Assembly: GCF_039523735.1 (NCBI RefSeq)
Contig: NZ_BAAAFW010000014.1
Location: 1 to 64,000, forward strand
DNA: 64,000 bases
Origin: Tatumella punctata
GTDB taxonomy: Bacteria > Pseudomonadota > Gammaproteobacteria > Enterobacterales > Enterobacteriaceae
Direction: 5' to 3'
Part shown: one piece after another, positions 42,735 to 52,447 of the stretch
Layout: each line of letters starts with the position of its first letter
How positions within the stretch are numbered: the stretch's first letter is position 1
The notes under the pieces: generated by a model
Databases searched by the model: none
What the model was told of the DNA's origin: nothing
What the model saw: the letters and a program-made list of their open reading frames with translations, nothing else
Made by a program: the position numbers and the translations under genes

Positions 42735-43104
42735 AAATAAATCATCATTAATATCTTTCAATTAACATATATGTTAAATTAATTTTCCATTCAGACATAA
42801 TGATGTCATTGGTGTATGTGTTTATTAAGTAGTTTGTTTTATGGATGTTACCCGAGGTGTTTAGTTTATAGGGTAAGTCACCCCCGTTAGTCGCCGGTAT
42901 TTATTTCAGAGTGCCTTCAGGTAATCAGGCCGGACCAGATAATCAATATATTTAAAACTCTTTTTTTTGAGTTTAATTAATGTATGTCATAAGTTTTGAC
43001 CGAGGGGTGTGATTGAATCCGGTCATCTGTTACGGGGGCGATAATACCGACCATCCCCGTGATATTCTGCAATAAAAAGCATCAGACATTTTCCGGAGTA
43101 GATC
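42735..43104. other. intergenic at the right end of the O-antigen locus
   Basis: A+T-rich, no gene. It contains no clear terminator for the polysaccharide operon; T-rich runs at 42960-42970 lack a stem. The promoter of the following reductase gene should lie near 43000-43080. GGAG just before the ATG at 43105 is its ribosome-binding site. Confidence 0.4.
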
Positions 43105-45894
43105 ATGACATATCCTGATCCGCAGTTAGCGGAGCCGTTAACCCTGTCCTGTGGCACCGTGCTGAAAAATCGTTTAGTGATGGCCCCGATGACGACCTGT
43201 GCCGGATTTTATAATGGCAGTGTGACCAGTGAACTGGTGGAATATTATCGTCAGCGTGCCGGTGAAGCTGCGGTGATTATTGTTGAATGCTGTTATGTGG
43301 AAGATAACGGACCTGCCTTCCCCGGCGCTCTGGGGATTGACAGTGACATGAAAATTACCGGGCTGGAGAAAATAGCCTCCGCGATAAAACAGCGCGGTTC
43401 AAAAGCGGTATTGCAGATTTATCACGGTGGCCGGATGAGCGAACCCCTGCTGATTGGTGGCCGCCAGCCGGTCGCTCCCTCCGCGGTTGCTATTCCCCGG
43501 GAAGGGGCAGCCACACCACGGGCATTATCGGCTGAGGAAGTCAGTGGTATGGTGGAAAAATTCGGCCAGGCGGTTCGCCGCGCGATTGCCGCCGGATTTG
43601 ATGGTGTGGAAATTCACGGGGCAAATACTTACCTGATTCAGCAGTTTTTCTCTCCCCATGCTAACCGCCGCGATGACCAATGGGGCGGTAACAGCGAAAA
43701 ACGCGCCCGTTTTCCGCTGGCGGTGCTGGACATTACCCGTCAGATGGCCAGGCAGTATGCAGAACCGGGCTTTATTATCGGTTACCGTTTCTCTCCTGAA
43801 GAAACGGAGCAGCCGGGTATTCGCTTTGCCGATACCTTGTATTTGCTGGATAAACTGGCCACTGCCGGGCTGGATTATGTCCATTTTTCGATGAATCATA
43901 TTTTGCGCAGTTCACTGGTGGATACCGCTGACCGGCAGCCATTAATTGATAAATATATGGCAGGGCGTTCAGCTGCCCTGGCGACAGTGCCGGTAATTGG
44001 TGTGGGCAGTGTTACCGGGCCAGAGGATGTAACACAGGCCTTTTCGCATGGTTATTCTCTGGTGGCTGTCGGCCGGGCAGCGATTGCCAGTCCGGCCTGG
44101 AGCCAGCGTTTACTGGCAGGAGAATCCCTGACATTAACTATCGATAATCGTCAGCGCGAGGCATTATGTATCCCTGAACCGCTCTGGTATTTCCCGCAGG
44201 TTGCCGCCATGGTACGGGATATGAGCCTCGCCACGGGCAAGTTTGCTGCCGGTAGCTTCCGTGAAACCCTGCAGGATGATCAAGGGGACAGTCAGCTTAC
44301 CGTAGTCCTGTCAGAAGACCGCATTACCGATCTGATGCTTGATGCCGCGCCAGCGGAAGATGTCGAATTTACCACCCATTTTAAGCAACTGCGCTCGCGG
44401 ATCCTTGATGCCAACAGTCCTTATGTGGATGCGGTGACCGGGGCGACGACCCGGAGTGAAGAGATTAAAAAAGCGGTAGCCAGGGTGATGATGACCTCAG
44501 CACGCCAAAGGTTACAGCAGGAAAACGGGGGTCAGCCAGCCTCTTATGATGTGGTGGTCATTGGCAGTGGCGGGGCCGGGTTAACCGCGGCCATTCAGGC
44601 CAGTGAGCTGGGGGCGAAAGTCCTGATTGTCGAGAAAATGCCGATCCCCGGCGGGAATACTCTGAAAGCGTCGGTCGGCATGAACGCAGCGGAAACCCGT
44701 TTCCAGACACTTAAAGGGATCAGCGACAGTAAAGAGCTGTTTTATCAGGAAACTCTGGCCGGCGGCCAGGGGAAAAATAATACAGTATTGCTGCATGAAT
44801 TTGTGGAGCAGGCTCCGCAGGCTATCGACTGGCTGGCAGAGCGCGGCATTGTATTAAGTGATATCACTATCACAGGGGGGATGAGTATTGACAGAACCCA
44901 CCGTCCGGCGGATGCCTCTGCGGTCGGGGGCTATCTGGTCAGTGGCTTACTGAAAAATATTCAGCAGCGTCCGGAGATTGAAATTATGACGGATACCAGT
45001 GTGACCGGTATTTGCTGTCAGGACGGACAGGTCTGCGGGGTAACCCTGCTGAATGCACAGCAGGAAAGCCAGGACATCAGTTGCCGCAGCCTGGTGGTGG
45101 CGACCGGCGGATTCAGTGCTAACCCGCAGATGGTGGTGCATTACCGCCCGGATCTGGCAGGGTTTGTGACGACCAATCATCCGGGGGCGACCGGCAGTGG
45201 TATTGCCCTGCTACAGACGCTCGGTGCCGGAACCGTGGATATGGGGGAAATACAAATCCATCCGACCGTCGAACAGACAACCTCCTACCTGATTTCTGAA
45301 GCCATACGTGGCGGTGGGGCGATTCTGGTCAGTCAGCAGGGACAACGGTTTATCAACGAAATGGATACCCGCGATAAGGTCTCGGCCAGGATTATTGGTT
45401 TACCGGAAAAAGCCGCATGGATTATCTTTGACCAGCAGATCCGTGAGCATAATAAAGCCACCGAAACCTATATTGCCCGCGGCTTTGTAATCAGTGCCGG
45501 GACCCCGGCAGCACTGGCTGCGGCACTGGCGATGGATACTGCTGCGTTACAGACCACCCTGGATCAGTATAATCGTGTCGTGACACATCAGCAGGCAGAT
45601 ATCTTTGGCCGTACCACGGCACTGCGGCAGCCGCTGGATCACGGACCTTATTATGCTATCCGTATCGCTCCCGGGGTGCATCACACCATGGGCGGCGTTA
45701 CCATCAATACCCGTGCCGAAGTCCTCGGGCAGAACCGCCAGCCACTGGCCGGGGTATTTGCCGCGGGTGAAGTGGTCGGTGGTATTCATGGCGGTAACCG
45801 GATTGGCGGCAATGCGGTGGCAGATATTGTTATCTTTGGCCGTATGGCGGGTGAAAATGCGGCCGGGTATGCGCTGCGTCAGCAGCAGGACTGA
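43105..45894 (+). CDS. NADH-dependent fumarate (or acrylate-type) reductase: OYE + FMN-binding + FAD domains
   Basis: 929 residues in three parts. About 1-350 is an old-yellow-enzyme NADH:flavin oxidoreductase barrel (N-R-L-V-M-A-P-M-T, F-S-P-H-A-N-R-R-D-D-Q-W-G-G). About 380-470 is an FMN_bind domain with flavinylation site D-A-V-T-G-A-T-T; Thr448 is the expected FMN-carrying residue. About 475-929 is a flavocytochrome-c/fumarate-reductase FAD domain (V-I-G-S-G-G-A-G-L-T-A-A, ending G-G-I-H-G-G-N-R-I-G-G-N-A). No signal peptide, so cytoplasmic. This matches the soluble NADH:fumarate reductase known from Klebsiella. ApbE follows. Related enzymes reduce acrylate or cinnamates, so the acceptor is not certain. 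Confidence 0.87.
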   Translation: MTYPDPQLAEPLTLSCGTVLKNRLVMAPMTTCAGFYNGSVTSELVEYYRQRAGEAAVIIVECCYVEDNGPAFPGALGIDSDMKITGLEKIASAIKQRGSKAVLQIYHGGRMSEPLLIGGRQPVAPSAVAIPREGAATPRALSAEEVSGMVEKFGQAVRRAIAAGFDGVEIHGANTYLIQQFFSPHANRRDDQWGGNSEKRARFPLAVLDITRQMARQYAEPGFIIGYRFSPEETEQPGIRFADTLYLLDKLATAGLDYVHFSMNHILRSSLVDTADRQPLIDKYMAGRSAALATVPVIGVGSVTGPEDVTQAFSHGYSLVAVGRAAIASPAWSQRLLAGESLTLTIDNRQREALCIPEPLWYFPQVAAMVRDMSLATGKFAAGSFRETLQDDQGDSQLTVVLSEDRITDLMLDAAPAEDVEFTTHFKQLRSRILDANSPYVDAVTGATTRSEEIKKAVARVMMTSARQRLQQENGGQPASYDVVVIGSGGAGLTAAIQASELGAKVLIVEKMPIPGGNTLKASVGMNAAETRFQTLKGISDSKELFYQETLAGGQGKNNTVLLHEFVEQAPQAIDWLAERGIVLSDITITGGMSIDRTHRPADASAVGGYLVSGLLKNIQQRPEIEIMTDTSVTGICCQDGQVCGVTLLNAQQESQDISCRSLVVATGGFSANPQMVVHYRPDLAGFVTTNHPGATGSGIALLQTLGAGTVDMGEIQIHPTVEQTTSYLISEAIRGGGAILVSQQGQRFINEMDTRDKVSARIIGLPEKAAWIIFDQQIREHNKATETYIARGFVISAGTPAALAAALAMDTAALQTTLDQYNRVVTHQQADIFGRTTALRQPLDHGPYYAIRIAPGVHHTMGGVTINTRAEVLGQNRQPLAGVFAAGEVVGGIHGGNRIGGNAVADIVIFGRMAGENAAGYALRQQQD

Positions 45895-45931
45895 CGACAG
45901 GCCCGCAGATCACCGCAACGGGGTACAAACA

Positions 45932-46888
45932 ATGGACAGGACACAGGGCAGTTACTGCTACAGAGCGGTAATGATGGGGACGGATATTGAATTACAACTG
46001 GCCGGCCATCAGCCTGAACTGGCACGGCAGGTTTTCCGTATCATTCAACAGCTGGAAAATCTGCTGACGGTTAACCGGCCAGATTCTCAGCTGATGGCGG
46101 TGAACCGCGCGGCGGGGCAGCATGGGGTAAGTGTTGACCGGCAGGTATTTGAGCTGATTGACTGTGCTCATCAGGTCAGCCTGCAGGGCGGCTGTTTTAA
46201 TCTCGCCATTGGCCCGCTGGTGAAATGCTGGAAAATTGGCTTCAGCGGTGATTCTGTGCCGTCACCGGCAACCCTGAAATCGTTACTGAATCTCTGTGAC
46301 CCGCGGGCAGTGGTGCTGGACAGGCAGCGCTGTTCGATTTTTCTGACCCGGCCCGGTATGGAAATTGACGCCGGGGCGATTGCTAAGGGCTATATCGCCG
46401 ACAGGGTATGCGGGTTTCTGCAACAGCAGGGTACGCGACAGGCGCTGATTAACCTGGGGGGGAATATCAGGGTGACAGAGGCGGTTGCGCCGGCAACCGC
46501 GTGGTCAGTCGGGTTGCGTCAGCCCTTTTCTGAACACGGGGCCTTACTGGGCGTGATCACTGTGAATGACCGGTCGGTAGTCACCTCAGGTGTCAGTGAG
46601 CGCTATTTTATTTGTGGCGGCCGCCATTATCATCATATTCTCGATCCCCGCAGCGGTTATCCGCTGGATAATGATTTACTCAGTGTTACGGTGATCAGTG
46701 CCGACTCTGTCAGCGGCGAAATTCACAGTACACAATTGTACGGAATGGGGCTGCAACGGGCCGGTCACTGGCTGACAACCCGCCATGATATTGAAGCTAT
46801 TTTTGTCACCCGTGACGGCCGGGTGGTCTGCCCGTCACAGCGGCAGTTCAGCTTCCGGCAAACGGCCGGCATGCCGGTAACCGGCTGA
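45932..46888 (+). CDS. apbE: FAD:protein FMN transferase (ApbE)
   Basis: A 318-residue flavinyl-transferase. G-M-E-I-D-A-G-A-I-A-K-G-Y-I-A-D is the FAD-binding core, N-L-G-G-N-I-R-V the glycine-rich turn and H-H-I-L-D-P-R-S-G-Y-P the metal-site motif. No lipoprotein signal is present, unlike the periplasmic ApbE of E. coli, which fits a cytoplasmic client. It starts 37 nt after the reductase and should attach FMN to its Thr448. A longer frame from 45605 overlaps the reductase and is not used. Confidence 0.92.
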   Translation: MDRTQGSYCYRAVMMGTDIELQLAGHQPELARQVFRIIQQLENLLTVNRPDSQLMAVNRAAGQHGVSVDRQVFELIDCAHQVSLQGGCFNLAIGPLVKCWKIGFSGDSVPSPATLKSLLNLCDPRAVVLDRQRCSIFLTRPGMEIDAGAIAKGYIADRVCGFLQQQGTRQALINLGGNIRVTEAVAPATAWSVGLRQPFSEHGALLGVITVNDRSVVTSGVSERYFICGGRHYHHILDPRSGYPLDNDLLSVTVISADSVSGEIHSTQLYGMGLQRAGHWLTTRHDIEAIFVTRDGRVVCPSQRQFSFRQTAGMPVTG

Positions 46889-46995
46889 GCTGTCGCTGTG
46901 AAATAAGATTTCCGGGCGCTGATGCCCTGCGTGAACAGCGCCAGGCGGTACCGTCTGGCAGCATTGTCTGATGATCGGACGGATTCAGCAAAGAA

Positions 46996-47280
46996 CTACA
47001 GGGCAGAGACGAGAGCTTTTATTTTCTCCGCTTTTTCAAAGTGATCCAGTTTCATCTCCATAATCCACCAGTGGGCGACCTCCATCAGCAGGTGCGGGTC
47101 ATCATTTTTATTAGCAAAGAAAGCATAAAAAGACAGCCCGGCAGTACTGCCTCTGGTGGCGATTTTTGCTTCACAGATCCTGATAATCTTCTCTCTGAGG
47201 GCCGGGCGCATGATAATTCTCCGTGATGATCTTTGATCTGAAGGGGATGATAATTCAGGACTGTCAGAATATTTATCCAT
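46996..47280 (-). CDS. small hypothetical protein
   Basis: 94 residues, hydrophilic, no signal peptide. A central basic R-R-I-I-M-R-P-A-L-R-E-K-I-I-R-I-C precedes A-F-F-A-N-K-N-D-D-P-H-L-L-M-E-V-A-H-W-W and a charged helix. I do not recognise the family. Its ATG overlaps the stop of the upstream gene by 8 nt, so the two are translated together and probably work together. Confidence 0.55.
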   Translation of the reverse strand: MDKYSDSPELSSPSDQRSSRRIIMRPALREKIIRICEAKIATRGSTAGLSFYAFFANKNDDPHLLMEVAHWWIMEMKLDHFEKAEKIKALVSAL

Positions 47281-47734
47281 GCTTTATTTCCGGTATCACC
47301 TGTCTTTTCAGCTGTCTTCTGATTTCATCCTGTGTATTACTGAACTCAGGGAAATGATCTACCAGTTTATCCAGGTGGATAATCACTTCGAGCACCGGCA
47401 GGGAAAATACAGCATTTTTCTGTCCGGCAGTACGACATTCGCTTAATGCCGAGTCTATCTGGCTGATCAGAATATAATAGCGTGAGATTGCCATCATCTC
47501 CGAATAGCGGGCTGTTTCTGCGTCGCTGATACGACTGTCGACATTTTTTACCGACGGCAGAAAATCAATAATATCTCTGGCTGTTTCATTTAACTCCCTT
47601 ATTTTCCTGTCCCAGCGGTCTCTGTTCCATTGCCTGCTGCCATTCATAATAGCGATATACGAAATTATCGCTGCTGCAATGGCAATGGCAGCTGAGGTCA
47701 CATCTGCGATAGCCGAAAACCACTCTGCTTTCAT
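47273..47734 (-). CDS. hypothetical membrane-anchored protein
   Basis: 153 residues. One hydrophobic helix at the N-terminus (about residues 8-30, A-I-A-I-A-A-A-I-I-S-Y-I-A) is followed by a soluble, mostly helical region starting R-Q-W-N-R-D-R-W-D. No family recognised; the layout of a single anchor followed by a helical cytoplasmic part recurs in accessory genes. It is the first gene of a two-gene unit with the small protein downstream. Confidence 0.6.
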   Translation of the reverse strand: MKAEWFSAIADVTSAAIAIAAAIISYIAIMNGSRQWNRDRWDRKIRELNETARDIIDFLPSVKNVDSRISDAETARYSEMMAISRYYILISQIDSALSECRTAGQKNAVFSLPVLEVIIHLDKLVDHFPEFSNTQDEIRRQLKRQVIPEIKHG

Positions 47735-47834
47735 AACACCCCTTTATCTGATCCGCCCCACCCGTGTACCTGTCAGACAGAGACACCACTGGCGGGCTAT
47801 TTTTCCCGGCAGACAGTCTCTCTGTGGTACAGGA

Positions 47835-48947
47835 TCAGCCTTTCTGTAAGGTAAATAAGGTAATCTCTGACGGATGTCCCAGTCTGAGGGCAAACCCATT
47901 CCATAATCCGGTCCCGTTGCTGACATACAGCAGCATCCGGCCCAGTCGGTATTCCCCGGAATAAAATCCATGATTCGCCCGTTTCACCAGTAAGTCCAGC
48001 CCCGGGACCATACCGCCGTGAGTATGGCCGGACAACTGCAGGTCGGCTCCGGCCGCCGCATTCTGCCGGGCATTGACTGGCCGGTGATCGAGCAGAATCA
48101 GGGTATCACCGGCAGAAACGCCCTGCAGGGCTTCTGATAATGCCGGACCGGGCTGCGAAAAACGTAATGCGGCTTCATCGGTAACCCCTGCTACGACAAT
48201 ACTCTGATTACCGCGATAGATACGTACCGACTGATTAAGTAATTCCTGCATTCCCAGAGCGGCTGTTTCTTTCATCCATGCGGAAAAATTAACGTAATAC
48301 TCATGGTTACCGGGGATTGCCAGTACCCCGTCTCTGGCATGTAATTGTTTTAACGGTGCAACATCTGCGCGGCGATTTTCGACAGTACCATCGGCAATAT
48401 CACCGGTCATGGTGATTAAATCCGGCTGCAGGGCATTGGTACGCTGTACCACCTGCGCCATCCACCCGGCACGTAAGAGAGAACTGGCATGTAAATCGGT
48501 CAGCTGTACCAGCCGGTAGCCTTCAAATGCCGGGGGCAGGTGAGCAATGTTGACTGTCACATTTTTGACGGCAGGCACTTTGACGGCCTGCCAGGCGGCA
48601 TAACCGGCGACCAGCAAAGAAATAATCAGCAGTCCGTGACTGACCGGCATTTGTCCGGTCAGAGGATGCCCTGCCAGCCGGGCGATGCCGCCGATCAGTG
48701 CCTGTATCAGCAGCAGTAAAGTGAACAGTATTTCTGCGCCAAACAGGGCATTGATCGCCACCATCATTGGTTGCGGGAATTCGGGGGAAAAGATATTACC
48801 GAACAGCAGCCGGTAAATCAGATGACATTCGGCGACCAGTAATACGGCAATAAAAAGAATGACTCTGAGGGCTGTCGGAAAGGGAAGGTGTAAAATAAAA
48901 CGCCAGCCAATCACCAGCGCCATAATCGGGGTAATAAAAGGTAACAC
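47835..48947 (-). CDS. membrane-anchored metallophosphoesterase (YkuE/YaeI-like)
   Basis: About 370 residues. Four or so hydrophobic helices (first ~140 residues) precede a calcineurin-like phosphoesterase domain with all metal motifs: Q-L-T-D-L-H, T-G-D-I-A-D, G-N-H-E-Y-Y and S-G-H-T-H-G-G. YkuE/YaeI-type proteins are UDP-2,3-diacylglucosamine pyrophosphatase-like or of unknown substrate. GTG 48947 is preceded by AGGAG at five bases and preferred over the GTG at 48962. Confidence 0.82.
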   Translation of the reverse strand: MLPFITPIMALVIGWRFILHLPFPTALRVILFIAVLLVAECHLIYRLLFGNIFSPEFPQPMMVAINALFGAEILFTLLLLIQALIGGIARLAGHPLTGQMPVSHGLLIISLLVAGYAAWQAVKVPAVKNVTVNIAHLPPAFEGYRLVQLTDLHASSLLRAGWMAQVVQRTNALQPDLITMTGDIADGTVENRRADVAPLKQLHARDGVLAIPGNHEYYVNFSAWMKETAALGMQELLNQSVRIYRGNQSIVVAGVTDEAALRFSQPGPALSEALQGVSAGDTLILLDHRPVNARQNAAAGADLQLSGHTHGGMVPGLDLLVKRANHGFYSGEYRLGRMLLYVSNGTGLWNGFALRLGHPSEITLFTLQKG

Positions 48948-48962
48948 GTCCACTCCTGTCAC

Positions 48963-49290
48963 TGGTTATCGTCAGTTTAACTCTAGCACTGCACAGGAAA
49001 TTAGCACACGGATAATTCCGTACCCTGCGTCATCAGCCGGACAAAGTTTCGACAGGAACGGGTGGTGACAGGCCCGCGGAGAACCGTGCGTGTTTCACCC
49101 CGGCGGCAGCGGCTTATCGTCTGTGGCCGGTTAAATCAGCAGAATACAGGGAATAAGATAGCTGCCCCGCTGTGGTAGTTGCGGGCCTGAGAATGGCGGA
49201 CATCGAAAACGGAAGCGGCCCGGCGGCGCTGCTCTTCGCGTCGTCAGACAGCAGGGATTCCGGGCGGCCTCCCCGCGATAAGCAATATCG
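48963..49290. other. intergenic, no gene seen
   Basis: Between the phosphoesterase start and the ClC channel stop. No open frame with family resemblance. Nothing more than short G+C-rich inverted repeats is visible. Confidence 0.4.
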
Positions 49291-50526
49291 TTATTTTAGT
49301 TTCTCTATGGCGTAACAGGTGGCAAACGAGCCTCCAACCGCCAGCATTATCGGGATCACCAGAGAACCGTCCGCATGGGTAAACTCAGCGGCCAGTGTAA
49401 TGGCTGTCAGTGGCATTTGCATTGAGGATGCAAGAAAGGCTGCGGCACCGATCAAGGCAATTCCGGCCTGATCGCTGGCCGGCAGAAATGAAGAACAGCA
49501 ACTGAACAGGATACTCGCCAGCAGGGCGCCGAGAGTAAAGCCGGGGGTTAATACGCCGCCTTCAGCCCCGGCGCGTAATACGGCACCGACTAAAATGATT
49601 TTCAGTACCAGTAAAATGACTGGTAGCATACCGCTCAGATCACCATACAATGCCAGCTGGGTCGGGCCTTTACCATTGCCGGGTAACTGCGGAAACCAGA
49701 CAGACAGCAGACCGGTCAGTCCAAAACTCATCAGGCATAACACCGGCATTTGCCAGTTTGTTTTCACCCCCTGACGGGCACGGGCGGTGTAACGGCGGAA
49801 CAAATGGGCGGCGCAGCCGAAAAGGGGAGATGTCACTATCGCCCAGAGTATCAGAGAATGATCCGCGACAGGCGCTGTAAAATGATACTGAGAGCCGCTT
49901 CCCAGACCGAGACTGGCAACCAGTGCGGCAATGGCGGAGGTCACCAATGCCGCAAGTACACAGGACCCGCGGAAAGAAACCAACAGCACTTCCAGGGTAA
50001 ACAGCGCCCCCGCCAGCGGGACGTTATAGACAGCGGCCAGACCTGCGCCTGCACCGCAGGCAATAATCACTTTACTTTGTTCCGCCGGCAGCTGAAAACG
50101 CCGTGACAGAGACGTTGCAGCCAGCGCACCGATTTCCCGCGGGGCAACTTCACGTCCGAGGGGAGAGCCCAGCCCGACGGTAATAATCTGCAATAAGGCA
50201 TGGATCAGCGTAGTAATAAAAGGCATCGGATGGCGGATATCTTTTACGGCGGCAGCAACCGACACTCTGGGTTTACCGTAACGGGCCAGCAGCCACCAGC
50301 CGATTCCGGCAATCAGACCACCGCACAGCAGTGCAGTAACACGCCGTTCAGGGCTTGCAGCACTGACACCCTGTAAAAAGCTTTCTGCACTGATGATCAT
50401 ATGCTGGCTATAGCCAAAACCCAGATGTTGTACTGAGTGTAATAACATCGCCAGCAGCATGCCCCCCAGCCCGGATAACAGCCCGGTCAGTACAACGACT
50501 CCGGAAAATTTATATGACGTGATCAT
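49291..50526 (-). CDS. ClC-family chloride channel/antiporter
   Basis: A 411-residue polytopic protein. The selectivity-filter helices are G-S-P-L-G-R-E-V-A-P-R-E, G-A-G-A-G-L-A-A-V-Y-N-V-P-L-A-G and G-A-E-G-G-V-L-T-P-G-F. The Glu of G-R-E aligns with the gating Glu of E. coli ClcA, but the usual G-R-E-G-P is G-R-E-V-A-P here, marking a distinct subgroup. No C-terminal CBS domains. ATG 50526 follows AAAGG at seven bases; a codon six residues upstream is less likely. Confidence 0.85.
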   Translation of the reverse strand: MITSYKFSGVVVLTGLLSGLGGMLLAMLLHSVQHLGFGYSQHMIISAESFLQGVSAASPERRVTALLCGGLIAGIGWWLLARYGKPRVSVAAAVKDIRHPMPFITTLIHALLQIITVGLGSPLGREVAPREIGALAATSLSRRFQLPAEQSKVIIACGAGAGLAAVYNVPLAGALFTLEVLLVSFRGSCVLAALVTSAIAALVASLGLGSGSQYHFTAPVADHSLILWAIVTSPLFGCAAHLFRRYTARARQGVKTNWQMPVLCLMSFGLTGLLSVWFPQLPGNGKGPTQLALYGDLSGMLPVILLVLKIILVGAVLRAGAEGGVLTPGFTLGALLASILFSCCSSFLPASDQAGIALIGAAAFLASSMQMPLTAITLAAEFTHADGSLVIPIMLAVGGSFATCYAIEKLK

Positions 50527-51067
50527 TCGGCAGCCTTTACACAATTAAACGTTAACCTGTTGAACAAACAGCAGTATGACAAAACCTGATGTCATCCTGC
50601 TTCAGCAACCGTGCTTTCGGCGGACTGGCAGCGAAAAAAAAGATATTGTTCTGATAAGTATCAGAATTTAATTAATTAAAATCATTAATGTCATATCGGC
50701 GTTATCTGAAGCTGATATTTACTGGTTTCGTTACCGTAATATAAAAACTTCCTGTCGGGGTGTCATTGTTCAGACGTTTACCGATAGTAACCATATTTTA
50801 TAAATATTTTAATAAAACAAACGGATACATCTCTATAGTGCTCAGTATGTAACCACAGGGTGGCGAATAACCGCGGGTAATTCAATAATTATTCGTAACT
50901 GCTCATATTTCCTATATCATCTCGCCGTTAAAGACCATACCATTAGTTTCCGGAAAGATAGTCACGGACCTAAATTGTTACATTATGGTTTCTGAATTAT
51001 TTATCCGCGGGCTTGTCTTAGTTAGTGGACGTAGCGCGATCTCTGCTTATGAATTGGTGGTACTGGT
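50527..51067. other. divergent intergenic between the ClC gene and lpxP
   Basis: Gene-free and A+T-rich (50640-50840). It must hold promoters for both divergent genes. lpxP of E. coli is cold-induced, so a long structured leader is possible between about 50900 and 51067, but I see no clear cold-box match. Confidence 0.4.
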
Positions 51068-51988
51068 ATGAAAAAGAGTCGTGGATTCAAACTTAGCTTC
51101 CTGAATCCCAAATATTTTATGTTATGGCTGGGTATGGGCATTTTGTGGTGCCTTGTTCAGTTGCCTTATCCGCTGCTACTGTGGCTGGGAAAATCGCTTG
51201 GTTCATGGTCACAGCCCTTCCTGAAAAGACGTAAATCTATTGCCCGCCAGAATATCCGGCTGTGTTTTCCGGGGATGAGTCAGCAGGACCAGGAAAAGTT
51301 TCTGCAACGAAATTTTGAATCTCTCGGACTGGGCCTTATCGAAACCGGTATGGCGTGGTTCTGGTCAGATAAACGAATCCGCAAATGGTTTGAGGTGGAA
51401 GGTCTGCAAAATCTGCAACAGGCTCAGGCTAATCAGCGGGGAGTCATGTGTGTGGGTGTTCACTTTATGTCTCTTGAGCTGGGTGGCAGGGTGATGGGGA
51501 TTTGCCAGCCGATGATGGCAACGTATCGTCCGCACAATAATCCGCTGATGGAGTGGATACAGACCCGTGGTCGTTTGCGCTCGAATAAAGAGATGATTGA
51601 CCGCAGGGATCTGCGCGGAATGGTCAGTAAACTGAAACAGGGTGAAGCCGTATGGTTTGCCCCTGATCAGGATTACGGCAGTAAAGGCAGTTCGTTTGTT
51701 CCGTTTTTCGGGGTGGATAATGTCGCCACCACTAACGGGACTTATGTGCTGTCGCGTTTATCCCGCGCAGAATTACTGACCATTACGCTGGTACGTAAAT
51801 CGGACGGCAGAGGCTATAAATTACATATCGAAGCCCCGTTGCAGGATTTTCCTTCCACAGAAACCCTGGCAGCTGCGTATATGAACCGTGTGATTGAGAA
51901 AGAGATTATGCGGGCGCCGGAGCAGTATATGTGGGTTCACCGGCGTTTTAAGACCCGGCCGATGGGTGAAGCTTCGTTATATCTCTGA
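51068..51988 (+). CDS. lpxP: Kdo2-lipid IVA palmitoleoyl acyltransferase LpxP
   Basis: 306 residues, the E. coli LpxP length. The catalytic dyad is His132/Glu137 in G-V-H-F-M-S-L-E-L-G-G; following blocks Q-P-M-M-A-T-Y-R-P-H-N-N and W-F-A-P-D-Q-D-Y-G match LpxP more closely than LpxL. One N-terminal hydrophobic helix anchors it. LpxP adds palmitoleate to lipid A at low temperature in E. coli, altering outer-membrane fluidity. If the organism has no separate LpxL, this gene could do both jobs. Confidence 0.88.
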   Translation: MKKSRGFKLSFLNPKYFMLWLGMGILWCLVQLPYPLLLWLGKSLGSWSQPFLKRRKSIARQNIRLCFPGMSQQDQEKFLQRNFESLGLGLIETGMAWFWSDKRIRKWFEVEGLQNLQQAQANQRGVMCVGVHFMSLELGGRVMGICQPMMATYRPHNNPLMEWIQTRGRLRSNKEMIDRRDLRGMVSKLKQGEAVWFAPDQDYGSKGSSFVPFFGVDNVATTNGTYVLSRLSRAELLTITLVRKSDGRGYKLHIEAPLQDFPSTETLAAAYMNRVIEKEIMRAPEQYMWVHRRFKTRPMGEASLYL

Positions 51989-52402
51989 CAAGGACTGGCA
52001 GGCGACGGGCCTGCCGTCTGTTCCTTTACTCTCTCTTTATTCTGTGAATAGTTAGCGGTTACTCTGCTCTTTTTACTGCACGCCTGTGATCCCCCCCTGT
52101 TGTAACAGAACTGTATTCGATGGCCGGTGAGTACTGCTATTTCGCCGGTTATCCGCCGTGTGGCAGAGACTGCCACAACGGGGAACCTGAGCTGATATAC
52201 CGGCGACCCGTTCAACGGGTAATCCCTGCTGTCACTGCTTCGTGACCGGCGCTGGCAGGCAGATTTTTCCGGTGGCCTGCGGACTGGCGGATACGGATAG
52301 CGGTTAATCGCGCGGCGGGGGAAGAACTGTTTATGGCAGCGACCGGGCTGGCAGAGAACAACAGGAAACGGAATAACCGGGAAAAAAATGGCTGAACGCA
52401 GA
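51989..52402. other. intergenic after lpxP
   Basis: No supported gene. A G+C-rich inverted repeat GGCAGGC/GCCTGCC (about 51998-52016) just after lpxP may end its transcript. The rest has scattered short frames without family resemblance. Confidence 0.4.
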
Positions 52403-52407
52403 AAAAT

Positions 52408-52433
52408 GCTGACGCAGCATTGGCTGCGTCAGC
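52408..52433 (-). terminator. Rho-independent terminator after the distal levansucrase gene
   Basis: On the minus strand GCTGACGCAGC/GCTGCGTCAGC forms a perfect 11-bp stem with a four-base loop, followed by ATTTTTC. It lies 15 nt past the levansucrase stop. Confidence 0.88.
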
Positions 52434-52447
52434 ATTGAGAGGGGGGG

